A DNA stretch of 64,000 nucleotides, taken from assembly GCA_016287875.1 (NCBI GenBank), contig JAEEXQ010000002.1, forward strand, positions 24,756-88,755, in the 5' to 3' direction. Of this stretch, positions 24,942-32,799 are shown piece after piece (position 1 is the first letter of the stretch; each line of letters opens with the position of its first letter). Made by a program: the position numbers and the translations under genes. The notes below the pieces were generated by a model, which was not told where the DNA came from, searched no databases, and worked only from the letters and a program-made list of their open reading frames with translations. The stretch comes from Bacteroidales bacterium (lineage in GTDB: Bacteria > Bacteroidota > Bacteroidia > Bacteroidales > UBA932).

Positions 24942-25832
24942 CTAGCTGATGCCGCTGATGGCGACCTCCTTGCCTTCCGCGCCGCTGATTCTCTTGACAA
25001 GGCCCTGGAGTACGGTCCCGGGGCCGAGTTCGAGGAACTCGTCGGCGCCGTCCGAGAGCATATTCTTGACGCTCTGGGTCCAGCGCACGGGGCTGGTAAG
25101 CTGCTTGAGGAGGTTGTCCTTTATGCGGACGGGGTCGGTTTCAGGCTGCGCGGTCACATTCTGGTAGATGGGGCAGCGCGGGGCCTTGACCTCGGTGGCT
25201 TCGATTGCTTTTGCGAGTTCGGCGCGGGCCGGCTCCATAAGGGGGGAGTGGAAAGCTCCGCTCACCGCGAGGGGAAGGGCGCGCTTTGCTCCTGCGGCCT
25301 TGCAGGCCTCGCAGGCGGCGAGCACGGCGTCGTTTTCGCCGGATATCACTATCTGTCCGTCGCAGTTATAGTTGGCTGCGATGACTATGCCTTCGGTGCT
25401 CTCGCAAATCTGTTCGACGGTTTCGGTGGGAAGGCCGATGATGGCGGCCATTGTGCCGGGCACCTTCTCGCAGCATTTCTGCATTTCGTTGGCACGCACG
25501 GAGACGAGCTTAAGGCCGTCCTCGAAGCTGACGGCACCGGCGGCGACGAGCGCGGAGAACTCACCGAGGGAGTGACCTCCGGTCATGTCCGGGGCGCCCA
25601 GCCCTTCAGAGCAGAGTGCCAATGCTACCGAGTGTATGAAAATAGCGGGCTGAGTAACCTTGGTGGCCTTCAGCTCTTCGGGTGTTCCGTTGAACATTAT
25701 ATCTGTAATCCTGAATCCCAGGATATCATTTGCCTTGTCCATCAAAGCCTTTGCTTCGGGACTTTTCTCGTAAAGGTCTTTTCCCATTCCGGGGAATTGG
25801 GCCCCCTGTCCGGGGAATACGTATGCTTTCAT
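24942..25832 (-). CDS. fabD: Malonyl-CoA:ACP transacylase
   Basis: Loads malonyl groups on acyl carrier protein for fatty-acid synthesis. 296 aa. N-terminal AYVFPGQGAQFPGMGKDLYE, active-site GHSLGEFSAL (Ser about 92), catalytic His in SGAFHSPLM (about 200), C-terminal LELGPGTVLQGLVKRI. Promoter box 21 bases upstream of the ATG. Upstream member of a two-gene unit with nifJ, so acetyl-CoA supply and fatty-acid initiation may be co-regulated. Confidence 0.96.
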   Translation of the reverse strand: MKAYVFPGQGAQFPGMGKDLYEKSPEAKALMDKANDILGFRITDIMFNGTPEELKATKVTQPAIFIHSVALALCSEGLGAPDMTGGHSLGEFSALVAAGAVSFEDGLKLVSVRANEMQKCCEKVPGTMAAIIGLPTETVEQICESTEGIVIAANYNCDGQIVISGENDAVLAACEACKAAGAKRALPLAVSGAFHSPLMEPARAELAKAIEATEVKAPRCPIYQNVTAQPETDPVRIKDNLLKQLTSPVRWTQSVKNMLSDGADEFLELGPGTVLQGLVKRISGAEGKEVAISGIS

Positions 25833-25853
25833 AGTGATTCGGGTTTTAGTTCA

Positions 25854-25861
25854 CAAATATA
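25854..25861 (-). promoter_or_regulatory. -7 promoter box (TATATTTG) of fabD-nifJ
   Basis: Minus strand TATATTTG, 21 bases before the fabD ATG at 25832. Divergent from the tRNA-Arg box 13 bases away. Confidence 0.7.
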
Positions 25862-25874
25862 ACAAAAAAAATGG

Positions 25875-25882
25875 TATATTTG
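25875..25882 (+). promoter_or_regulatory. -7 promoter box (TATATTTG) of tRNA-Arg
   Basis: TATATTTG, 12 bases before the first base of the tRNA. It is also the only promoter visible for the protein gene that follows the tRNA. Confidence 0.75.
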
Positions 25883-25894
25883 CGGTCCATTCTC

Positions 25895-25969
25895 GCCCCT
25901 GTAGTTTAATGGATAGAATTTCGGATTCCGGTTCCGACGATAGGCGTTCGATTCGCCTCGGGGGTACCA
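25895..25969 (+). tRNA. tRNA-Arg (anticodon CCG)
   Basis: 75 bases. Acceptor GCCCCTG / CGGGGGT, discriminator A, CCA encoded (25967-25969). Anticodon arm TCGGA-TTCCGGT-TCCGA with CCG in the loop; T arm AGGCG-TTCGATT-CGCCT; D arm with the GGAT loop segment. Reads CGG codons. A protein-coding ATG begins three bases after the CCA. Confidence 0.95.
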
Positions 25970-25972
25970 GCC

Positions 25973-26659
25973 ATGAAAATAACCAGTGCAGAGGCCATGC
26001 TTTCCGCAATACAGGAGGCTGGCCTCATCCCTTTCTTCTCAAATAAGATCCCCGGATATTCCATCGAGGAACTTACGCCCGCCGAATTCTGGTTCGACGG
26101 GGGAGATTCGCTGGGCCCCTGGGACTGGAAGATAGACTGCGTGCAGAGCGGGGATATAGCCTACGGCAAGTTCGTCTGGGGAGGAAAGGCTGCGTTTGCT
26201 ACCTTCGAGGTATATCGCGAACTGGTGAACTGGCGCCGCAGCCGCAAGGCCTGCATTCCCAGTGCTGAAGAGCAGAAGGTGCTGGATCTGATGGCTGAGC
26301 GCGGTTCGGTGGAAATGCGCGACATACGGCATCTGCTCGGCATCAAGAAAAGCGCCGCGGATGCCCTGATGGCCCGCCTGCAGATGAAAACCCTGGCGGT
26401 CACCGGCGACATCACCCGGGTTTACCGCGGTCAGGACCTGCACTATGTGGGCTGGCAGGTCAGCACTTTCTGCCCGCCGGAATCCCTCTTCGAGGATAGC
26501 CGGTCCGGCTCTTCCGGCTTCCCCTTCGCCGCCTTCATGGAAGAGCGCAGCCTGCGTTCTTCCCTGACACCGGAAGAATCCTACCGCTTCCTGTCGGAAG
26601 TAATACGCAAGAACGCACCCGATGCTACGGATGCGCTCATTGCCAAGATGCTGGGTTGA
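25973..26659 (+). CDS. AlkZ-related / winged-helix protein, starting three bases after tRNA-Arg
   Basis: 228 aa. Central DSLGPWDWKIDCVQSGDIAYGKFVWGGKAAF and the FEVYRELVNWRRSR stretch resemble the AlkZ-related family (relatives of the AlkZ/YcaQ DNA glycosylases), and residues about 95-140 look like a winged helix (MAERGSVEMRDIRHLLGIKKSAADALMARLQ). Whether it cuts bases is not shown; the AlkZ catalytic QxQ motif is not evident. The ATG at 25973 is the first in frame; with only GCC between it and the tRNA 3' end there is no room for a separate promoter or a Shine-Dalgarno site. Ends three bases from the convergent acyl-CoA synthetase stop. Confidence 0.75.
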   Translation: MKITSAEAMLSAIQEAGLIPFFSNKIPGYSIEELTPAEFWFDGGDSLGPWDWKIDCVQSGDIAYGKFVWGGKAAFATFEVYRELVNWRRSRKACIPSAEEQKVLDLMAERGSVEMRDIRHLLGIKKSAADALMARLQMKTLAVTGDITRVYRGQDLHYVGWQVSTFCPPESLFEDSRSGSSGFPFAAFMEERSLRSSLTPEESYRFLSEVIRKNAPDATDALIAKMLG

Positions 26660-26662
26660 CAG

Positions 26663-28318
26663 CTATTTCCTGGAGTCCTTATCCCTTATTTCCACGTGGC
26701 GTATCTTGCCGCTGATGGTCTTGGGCAGAGCGTCTGCGAATTCGATGACGCGGGGATACTTGTAGGGTGCGGTGATGCGCTTGACGAAGCTCTGTATGTC
26801 CTTGATCAGGGCCTTGCGGCTGGCTTCTTCTGCCACCTGCTTCTTGTATTCCGCAGCTACCACGATGGTCGCCTTGACCACGGTCCCGCGCACTTCTTCG
26901 GGGTCGGGGATGCCGGTTACGGCGCATTCCACCACGGCGGGATGGCCCATCACAGCGCTTTCCACCTCGAACGGGCTCACACGGTAACCGGAGGTCTTTA
27001 TGAGGTCGTCGTTGCGGCCCTCGAACCAGAAGTATCCGTCCTCGTCGCGGTAAGCGACATCTCCCGTATAGTACACTCCGTCGTGCCAGGCTTTGCGGGT
27101 GAGCTTGGGATTCCTGTAATAGCCCAGGAATAGGCCTATGGGGCGTTTCTTGTCCGTGCGTATGACTATGACTCCGCGCTCTCCGATTCCGGCTGAACGG
27201 CCGTCGGGAGTGAGGATGTCGATGTCATAGGCGGGGGAGGGCTTCCCCATAGAACCGGGGCGCGGCTCTACCCAGGGGAAGGTGCCCAGGGTAAGGGTGG
27301 TTTCCGTCTGCCCGAAAGCTTCGTGTATCCAGAGGCCCGTGCGGCGGTGGAATTCCTCGAATACCGAAGGGTTGAGGGCCTCGCCGGCGGTGGTGCAGTG
27401 CTTCAGCGAACTCAGGTCGAAGCAGTTGAAATGCTCCTTGATCAGGAAGCGGTAGATGGTGGGAGGTGCGCAGAAGGATGTGATGCGGTATTTGCCTATC
27501 AGCGCCAGCAACTCGGCGGGAACGAATTTTTCGTGGTCATAGACGAAGACTGTCGCTCCCACTATCCACTGCCCGTAGAGCTTGCCCCAGACAGCCTTTC
27601 CCCATCCGGTATCGGAGTAGGTGAAGTGGATGCTGTCGGGAGTCAGCTGATGCCAGTATGCGGCCGTAACCAGATGGCTGAGGGCATAGGTGTGCGAGTG
27701 CATCACCATCTTGGGCTCGTCCGAAGTCCCGGAGGTAAAATACATCAGCATCGGATCCTCGCTGTCATTCTGCCATCCGCCCCTCTCCCAAGGCGTTGCG
27801 GCAGCGACTCCGGCTTCGAAATCCTCGAATCCTTCGGGGACCTCGGGGCCGATGCTGATAAGCCGCTCGAGGTAGGGGCACTTGGGCTCCGCGTCGGCGA
27901 CTTTCTGCAGTATGTCTTCATCTCCGCAGCAGATGATGGCCTTGATTTCGGCGGATTTGCAGCGGTAGATTATATCGTGTGCGGTAAGGAGGAAGGTGGC
28001 GGGGATGGCCACGGCACCTATCTTTTCGAGGGCCAGCATGGTGGTCCAGAAGGGGAGCCGGCGCTTGAGTATGAGCATTACGAAGTCGCCCCGCCCTATT
28101 CCGAGCCCGCTGAGGTATCCCGCGACCTTGTCGCTTTCGCGTTTGAGATCGGCGAAACTCATGCGCCTCTCGGGCTCGGTGTCGCTGGTCCATATAAGTG
28201 CGGTTTTGTCCGGAGCCTCCTGGGCCCAGACATCCACTACGTCGTATGCGAAATTGAAATGATCGGGAACATTGAATTCCAGTTCCTTCCCTTGTTTGCG
28301 GAGAAATCTTTCCAACAT
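26663..28318 (-). CDS. AMP-dependent acyl-CoA synthetase (acetyl/medium-chain type)
   Basis: 551 aa with start moved from 28372 to the ATG at 28318: the extra N-terminal codons (FFYIC) come from the promoter box. MLERFLRKQGKELEFNVPDHFNFAYDVVD is the family start. ANL motifs: LMYFTSGTSDEPKMVMHSHTY at about 170, HEAFGQTETTLT at about 315 (A5), YFWFEGRNDDLIKTSGYRVSPFEVES at about 410-435 and the A10 catalytic Lys in LPKTISGKIRHVEIR near the end. Related to Bacteroidales AMP-binding acetate/medium-chain ligases; the fatty acid is not defined. Used to activate or salvage organic acids. Confidence 0.91.
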   Translation of the reverse strand: MLERFLRKQGKELEFNVPDHFNFAYDVVDVWAQEAPDKTALIWTSDTEPERRMSFADLKRESDKVAGYLSGLGIGRGDFVMLILKRRLPFWTTMLALEKIGAVAIPATFLLTAHDIIYRCKSAEIKAIICCGDEDILQKVADAEPKCPYLERLISIGPEVPEGFEDFEAGVAAATPWERGGWQNDSEDPMLMYFTSGTSDEPKMVMHSHTYALSHLVTAAYWHQLTPDSIHFTYSDTGWGKAVWGKLYGQWIVGATVFVYDHEKFVPAELLALIGKYRITSFCAPPTIYRFLIKEHFNCFDLSSLKHCTTAGEALNPSVFEEFHRRTGLWIHEAFGQTETTLTLGTFPWVEPRPGSMGKPSPAYDIDILTPDGRSAGIGERGVIVIRTDKKRPIGLFLGYYRNPKLTRKAWHDGVYYTGDVAYRDEDGYFWFEGRNDDLIKTSGYRVSPFEVESAVMGHPAVVECAVTGIPDPEEVRGTVVKATIVVAAEYKKQVAEEASRKALIKDIQSFVKRITAPYKYPRVIEFADALPKTISGKIRHVEIRDKDSRK

Positions 28319-28340
28319 AGTAAGTTTAAGTTTAGTGCTG

Positions 28341-28348
28341 CAAATATA
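28341..28348 (-). promoter_or_regulatory. -7 promoter box (TATATTTG) of the acyl-CoA synthetase gene
   Basis: Minus strand TATATTTG, 22 bases before the ATG at 28318. It begins within the T-tract of the terminator of the upstream M16 peptidase gene. Confidence 0.72.
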
Positions 28349-28378
28349 AAAAAAATCAGGGACCTGATGCACAGGCCC
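28348..28378 (-). terminator. Terminator of the M16 peptidase gene, fused to the next promoter
   Basis: On the minus strand GGGCCTG-TGCAT-CAGG(T)CCC forms a stem with one bulge, then TGA and eight T. The T-tract runs straight into TATATTTG of the next gene. Confidence 0.75.
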
Positions 28379-28401
28379 CCGACTTTTTTATGTGTCAGAC
28401 A

Positions 28402-31302
28402 CTAGAATCCGAAGATTTCCTCGAGGGAGACGGTCTTCACGGGACCGAGGGTCTTGAGGAAGTCCTGGTCGATGTTTGCAGGATCGCCGAGTATTCCGTA
28501 ATAGTAATTGTTCCCGTTCAGCCATTTTTCCTTGAAGGCCTTGACATCCTCGAGAGTCATATTGCTGATGGCTTCGAAGATGGCCTTGTCTTCCGGCTCG
28601 GAAATGCCCAGACGGCGGCAGGAGCGGTATTTTTCGAGGACTCTCAGGCCGGTGACGCGCTCGGTGCGCAGGCGGGAAAGAATGCCTTCCTTGGCAATCT
28701 CGAATGCCGATTCGCTTTCGGGGAGATTGTCGATGATGTCCTGGAACGCCAGTGCGGCATCGCGGAGTTTGTCGTTCTGGCTGGCTATGAAGGCGAGGAA
28801 AGCATAGTTGTCGTCCTTGAAATTGGGGCTGATGACGAAGGCGTAGGCAGTGTAAGCCAGTCCGCGGGCTTCCCTCATCTCCTGGAAGACTATGCTGTTC
28901 ATTCCTCCGCCGAAATACTCGTTGAACATCTCCAGGCCGGGGGCGTTGCCGCTCTCGTAATTCCCGCCAAGATTGGTGTACTGCATGAACTGGAACTGCT
29001 TCGAGTCGTAAGGGGCGAGGAATACCTTGGATGCGGGTGTGGGCTGGATGCGGGTGAAACTTTCTTCCAGGACTTCCGGAGCATCTCCCACCTTATGTAC
29101 GGCAGCGAGCATCTTCTTGACCTCGGACTGGCTCCTGGGGCCGTAGTAGAGTATTTCGTGTCCCTTGGATACCAGGTCCCTGGCGGCAGCGAGAAGCTCT
29201 TCCGAACTCATGGCCATCAGGGCGTCGTTGCTCATTGTGGCGTTCTTCACGAATTCGGGGCCCAGTATCACGTAGCGGCGCAGATAGCTGCTGCAGGCAG
29301 ACTGGCTGGTCTTGGCGTTGGCGCGGGTCCGGAGCAGGTCATACTTGAGGTTGGTAAGTATGGCCTCGTCGGGAACGGCATTGGCTATGAGGTCTTCCAG
29401 TATGCCCATTGCTTCGGGAATGTTGTCGCTGAGGCCGCTTATGCTGATGGAGGTATTCTTGGCGGTGGCTCCCATCTCGAAACTGCAGGCAAGGTCGTAC
29501 ATCTTGCGGGCTATCTCCTCCTGCGAACTCTCGGAAGTGCCCAGGTAGGAGATGTAGTTGAACGCGTGGTTGAGCGCGGGAACGTCGTCAGTGCCCTTGT
29601 TGAAGATGAATTTTACCGTTTCGATGTCGTTGATGTCGTTGTGCTTGTAGAGCACGTCGACTCCGTCGCAAAGGCTGAATTTCGCCATATCCTTATCGAA
29701 ATCGATGAATACGGGCTCGATAGGCTTGACCTCGCTCTTGGAAATTTCGTCAAGGAAGGCGCTGCGCTTGTCGCGGTTGGTCGCGATTGGAGTGATGGCG
29801 GGAGCTTCGATCTTCTTCTGGTTCTCGTCTATGCCCTGACGCTTGTATATGACGGCGCAGCTGTTCTCAGCAAGGAATTCGTTGGCAAAGGCTACAACGT
29901 CAGCCTTGCTTATCTTGCTGTAGGTCTCCAGTTCCTTGGCGGCATCTTTCCAATCGACTCCGGCGATGAATGCGTTCACGAAAGCGTGGGCGCGGGCCTC
30001 GTTGCTTTCGAGCTGGCGCATCTTCTCGAGGCGTATGTTGTTGACCGTTGCGTCGATGAGCTTCTCGTCGAATTCTCCGTTACGGAGTTTTGCCACTTCT
30101 TCGAGCAAGATGGCCTTGAGCTCGTCCAGTGTCTGGCCGGGTCTGGGCCTGCCGAAGGTGTAGAGCATGCTGTAATCGACATTGTCTTCGGTGGCGGCAA
30201 AGAGGAGCAGGCACTTCTGCTGCTGGATGACATCGAGGTCGATCAGGCCTGCCTGCCCGTTGTAGAGTATGCGGGTCGCGATATCTGCGATGGCGGAATT
30301 CTTGAGGTCGGAGGAGCCGGGAAGGCGCCATGCGACGGAGATCAGGTCGGCTTCGGGACCTTTCACTTCCTTGACTACGGGCTCGGTGATGGGCTCCTCG
30401 GGCTGGAATTCGAATTTGGGGATGTCAGGGTTGGCCTCCCATCCTCCGAAATACTTCTCGATTATCTTGATGGCCTGGGCGGGATTGAAATCTCCGGAAA
30501 GGCAGATTGCGGCATTGTTCGGACGGTAGTAGGTGTCGAAGGTGCGCTTTATGTTGACTATGGAAGGATTCTTCAGTTGCTCCTGGGTGCCGAGCACGGT
30601 CTGCGTCCCGTAGGGATGGTGGGGGAAGAGGCAGGAATAGAGGGCGTCGAAGGTCTTGCGGAAGTCGTTTGCGAGGCTCCTGTTGTATTCCTCGTAGACT
30701 GCTTCCAGCTCAGTGTGGAATCCGCGGATGACATTGTTCTTGAAGCGGTCCGACTGGATCTTGGCCCAGTTCTCCAGCTGGTTGGAGGGAATGTCTTCCA
30801 TATAGACGGTCTCGTCGAAGGAGGTCCAGGCGTTGGAACCGCGGCTGCCAATCATATTCATCAGCTTGTCGTATTCGTTGGGGATTCCGAGCAGGGAAGC
30901 CTGGTAGCTGACGGAGTCGATCTTATGGTAGTGAGCTTTGCGCTCCTCGGGATCGGTGATGCCCCTGTACTCCTCGAAGAGGCGTTCGATTTCATCGAGA
31001 TAGGGTTTTTCGGCCTCGTAGTCCTGGGTGCCGTACTGCTGGGTGCCCTTGAACATCAGATGCTCGAAATAGTGGGCGAGCCCCGTGGTTTCCTTGGGGT
31101 CGTTCTTTCCGCCGACGCGTACTGCGATGAAAGTCTGCAGACGGGGCTCTTCTTTGTTGACGGTCATATAGACTTTCAGACCGTTGTCCAGGGTGTAGAT
31201 CCTGGAGTGCATAGGATCTCCTTTTACGCTTTCGTAACGGTTGCAGGAGACAGCCAGGGAGGCGACGATGGCTGTAAGAATCAGAGTGGCAATTCTTTTC
31301 AT
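28402..31302 (-). CDS. M16 family (pitrilysin-like) zinc peptidase lipoprotein
   Basis: 966 aa. Start set to the ATG at 31302 because MKRIATLILTAIVASLAVSC is a lipoprotein signal (Cys20 anchor) and the longer ORF runs into the promoter. Inverted zinc motif HxxEH as LAHYFEHLMFKGTQ at about 65-78, with the downstream Glu in ELEAVYEEYNRS (about 140). Four M16 repeats, the second half (from about 520) lacking the motif, as in pitrilysin. Likely degrades peptides in the periplasm or at the outer membrane. Promoter TAATTTTG at 31320-31327. Confidence 0.93.
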   Translation of the reverse strand: MKRIATLILTAIVASLAVSCNRYESVKGDPMHSRIYTLDNGLKVYMTVNKEEPRLQTFIAVRVGGKNDPKETTGLAHYFEHLMFKGTQQYGTQDYEAEKPYLDEIERLFEEYRGITDPEERKAHYHKIDSVSYQASLLGIPNEYDKLMNMIGSRGSNAWTSFDETVYMEDIPSNQLENWAKIQSDRFKNNVIRGFHTELEAVYEEYNRSLANDFRKTFDALYSCLFPHHPYGTQTVLGTQEQLKNPSIVNIKRTFDTYYRPNNAAICLSGDFNPAQAIKIIEKYFGGWEANPDIPKFEFQPEEPITEPVVKEVKGPEADLISVAWRLPGSSDLKNSAIADIATRILYNGQAGLIDLDVIQQQKCLLLFAATEDNVDYSMLYTFGRPRPGQTLDELKAILLEEVAKLRNGEFDEKLIDATVNNIRLEKMRQLESNEARAHAFVNAFIAGVDWKDAAKELETYSKISKADVVAFANEFLAENSCAVIYKRQGIDENQKKIEAPAITPIATNRDKRSAFLDEISKSEVKPIEPVFIDFDKDMAKFSLCDGVDVLYKHNDINDIETVKFIFNKGTDDVPALNHAFNYISYLGTSESSQEEIARKMYDLACSFEMGATAKNTSISISGLSDNIPEAMGILEDLIANAVPDEAILTNLKYDLLRTRANAKTSQSACSSYLRRYVILGPEFVKNATMSNDALMAMSSEELLAAARDLVSKGHEILYYGPRSQSEVKKMLAAVHKVGDAPEVLEESFTRIQPTPASKVFLAPYDSKQFQFMQYTNLGGNYESGNAPGLEMFNEYFGGGMNSIVFQEMREARGLAYTAYAFVISPNFKDDNYAFLAFIASQNDKLRDAALAFQDIIDNLPESESAFEIAKEGILSRLRTERVTGLRVLEKYRSCRRLGISEPEDKAIFEAISNMTLEDVKAFKEKWLNGNNYYYGILGDPANIDQDFLKTLGPVKTVSLEEIFGF

Positions 31303-31319
31303 TTTAAACAAGTTTGCGA

Positions 31320-31327
31320 CAAAATTA
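31320..31327 (-). promoter_or_regulatory. -7 promoter box (TAATTTTG) of the M16 peptidase gene
   Basis: Minus strand TAATTTTG, 17 bases before the ATG at 31302. Confidence 0.62.
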
Positions 31328-31370
31328 CTGCTTAATTCAAAAATATTGTACAATTAAAAAAAATATTCAT

Positions 31371-31457
31371 TAAATTTGCCGTGAAGTTTTTCATAGTTTA
31401 AGTTTAGGTTAAGTAGCGGGGTGCTCGCAGTGATGCGGGTCCCCGTGAATTTTTTTT
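31371..31457 (+). ncRNA. Possible small RNA or attenuated leader (promoter plus terminator hairpin)
   Basis: Intergenic DNA between divergent genes. TTG (31346-31348), 22 bases, TAAATTTG (31371-31378) resemble a plus-strand promoter; a start near 31384 would give about 74 bases ending in a hairpin CGGGG-TG-CTCGCA-GTGA-TGCGGG-T-CCCCG (31417-31445) followed, after TGAA, by eight T (31450-31457). No ORF of note lies inside. No plus-strand gene lies upstream that would need this terminator, so it is either an independent small RNA or a premature stop ahead of the lipoprotein gene at 31559. Confidence 0.45.
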
Positions 31458-31534
31458 ATGTTTCCGTATCCTGAAACTTAAAAAATCGTGTTTCTTATAT
31501 ATGTTTCAGGGGGGTCTTTTCCGTTTCCTTGCTA

Positions 31535-31542
31535 TACTTTTG
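31535..31542 (+). promoter_or_regulatory. -7 promoter box (TACTTTTG) of the DUF6359-type lipoprotein gene
   Basis: TACTTTTG, 16 bases before the ATG at 31559; no clear TTG at -33. Confidence 0.5.
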
Positions 31543-31558
31543 TCGGAAAAAGAGCCTT

Positions 31559-32644
31559 ATGAAAACAAAAACCAATCTTCTGTGCGCCTTTGCCGCGCTT
31601 TCGCTTTTTTCCGTCGTTTCCTGTGTTTCCCCTGTCAAAGAGGCTGCCGAACCCGCGACGCTACGTCTGCGTTTCGATGCCTCCACCCGCTCTTCGGGAG
31701 CTCCGTCCGATGCGGCCTTCTATACTCTGGACATCTCCGCCAGCGATGGAAGTTCCATTTTCCGCGGGCCTTGGAGCGACCGTCCTTCTGAATTCAAACT
31801 TTATGCCGACACCTATACGGTATCCGTATATTCTTCGGAGTTCGAGGATCCGTGCTTCGACGACCCTCAGTTCGGCGACAGCAAGAGCGTGGTCCTTGCC
31901 GACGGGCAGGTGGCCGAAGTGCAGCTCGTGGCATCGCAGATGAACGCCGGCATCAGGGTACTTTTCAGCGAGAAGTTCATCGCCAGCTACAAGGAGGGAG
32001 CGGTGTTCCTCAGGAGCAGCGAAGGCACGCTCGCGCTAGGGTATTCCGAGACAAGGACGGCCTTTTTCAAGCCCGGCCCCGTGGTCATCCTCCTGAATTA
32101 CAAGGGGAAAACCTATACCGTGCATTCCATGGTGCTGAATGCCGGGGAGATAATGTGCCTGAGCCTTACGGTGTCGGAAGAAATGCCCAAGGCCCTGTCC
32201 GTATCGCTCTTGGACTGCAGCGTGAGGGTGGATACCTCCAGGGTATGGAAAGAAGAGAGTTTGGCCTGGAACGGGTCATCTTCCGGAACGGGACCTGTGG
32301 ACAATCCGGGCGAGGTGCTGAGTGTTTCGGAGGCCAGAGACAAAGCCGGTTCCAAGGATGTCTGGGTGTGCGGATACATAGTCGGGGGAGACCTGAGTTC
32401 GTCATCCTGCTCTTTCTCCTCGCCCTTTTCGGCCCGCACGAATATGATGATAGCAGACGATGTTTCCTGCCGGGAAAGGGAAGAATGTATGAGCGTGCAA
32501 TTGTCCCAGGGGGATATAAGGAATGCTCTGAACCTGGTGGATAATCCTGCGGTGCTGGGTAGGAAAGTCTGGCTCCGCGGAGACGTGGTGGCGGCCTACT
32601 ATAAATTGCCGGGCCTGCAGAATCTGAAGGAATACAGATTGTAA
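31559..32644 (+). CDS. Lipoprotein with DUF4493-like N-terminal and DUF6359 C-terminal domains
   Basis: 361 aa from the ATG at 31559 (the track start 31529 lies in the promoter). Signal MKTKTNLLCAFAALSLFSVVSC with the Cys lipid anchor. Residues about 30-215 resemble DUF4493 (DASTRSSG, AFYTLDISASDGSSIF, KLYADTYTVSVYS); about 255-361 match DUF6359, an OB-like domain (VLSVSEARDKAGSKDVWVCGYIVGG, GRKVWLRGDVVAAYYKLPGLQNLKEYRL). Such proteins are exported to the Bacteroidota cell surface; function unknown. It ends three bases from the 3' end of the convergent tRNA-Gly. Confidence 0.82.
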   Translation: MKTKTNLLCAFAALSLFSVVSCVSPVKEAAEPATLRLRFDASTRSSGAPSDAAFYTLDISASDGSSIFRGPWSDRPSEFKLYADTYTVSVYSSEFEDPCFDDPQFGDSKSVVLADGQVAEVQLVASQMNAGIRVLFSEKFIASYKEGAVFLRSSEGTLALGYSETRTAFFKPGPVVILLNYKGKTYTVHSMVLNAGEIMCLSLTVSEEMPKALSVSLLDCSVRVDTSRVWKEESLAWNGSSSGTGPVDNPGEVLSVSEARDKAGSKDVWVCGYIVGGDLSSSSCSFSSPFSARTNMMIADDVSCREREECMSVQLSQGDIRNALNLVDNPAVLGRKVWLRGDVVAAYYKLPGLQNLKEYRL

Positions 32645-32647
32645 TCG

Positions 32648-32718
32648 AGCAGGATAAGGGAGTCGAACCCTCCTCCTTGGCTTGGGAAGCCAATGCACTA
32701 CCGATGTGCTAATCCTGC
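32648..32718 (-). tRNA. tRNA-Gly (anticodon CCC)
   Basis: 71 bases, CCA not encoded. Acceptor GCAGGAT / ATCCTGC with discriminator T as usual for Gly; D arm GCAC / GTGC; anticodon arm TTGGC-TTCCCAA-GCCAA (CCC); T arm GAGGG-TTCGACT-CCCTT. Reads GGG codons. Confidence 0.94.
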
Positions 32719-32729
32719 TTAAAGTGGTG

Positions 32730-32737
32730 CAAACATA
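32730..32737 (-). promoter_or_regulatory. -7 promoter box (TATGTTTG) of tRNA-Gly
   Basis: Minus strand TATGTTTG, 11 bases before the tRNA 5' end; same geometry as at tRNA-Arg. Confidence 0.65.
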
Positions 32738-32768
32738 GGCAAAATTTTTGTAATAGCCAATATTTAGT

Positions 32769-32776
32769 TAAATTTG
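32769..32776 (+). promoter_or_regulatory. -7 promoter box (TAAATTTG) of secA
   Basis: TAAATTTG 23 bases before the secA ATG, with TTG at 32748-32750 (18-base spacer, slightly short). Confidence 0.65.
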
Positions 32777-32799
32777 CAGACTACACTTATTTATTATTT

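Noticed and set aside
28390-31335. 981 aa plus-strand ORF opposite the M16 peptidase
   Set aside because: It is a shadow: the sense gene almost never uses TTA, CTA or TCA codons, so the opposite frame lacks stops. The M16 frame has zinc motif, lipobox and promoter.
31329-31394. 21-codon minus-strand ORF (MKNFTANLMN...) upstream of the M16 gene
   Set aside because: No promoter box upstream of it, AT-driven composition and it ends before the M16 promoter; not supported as a peptide gene.
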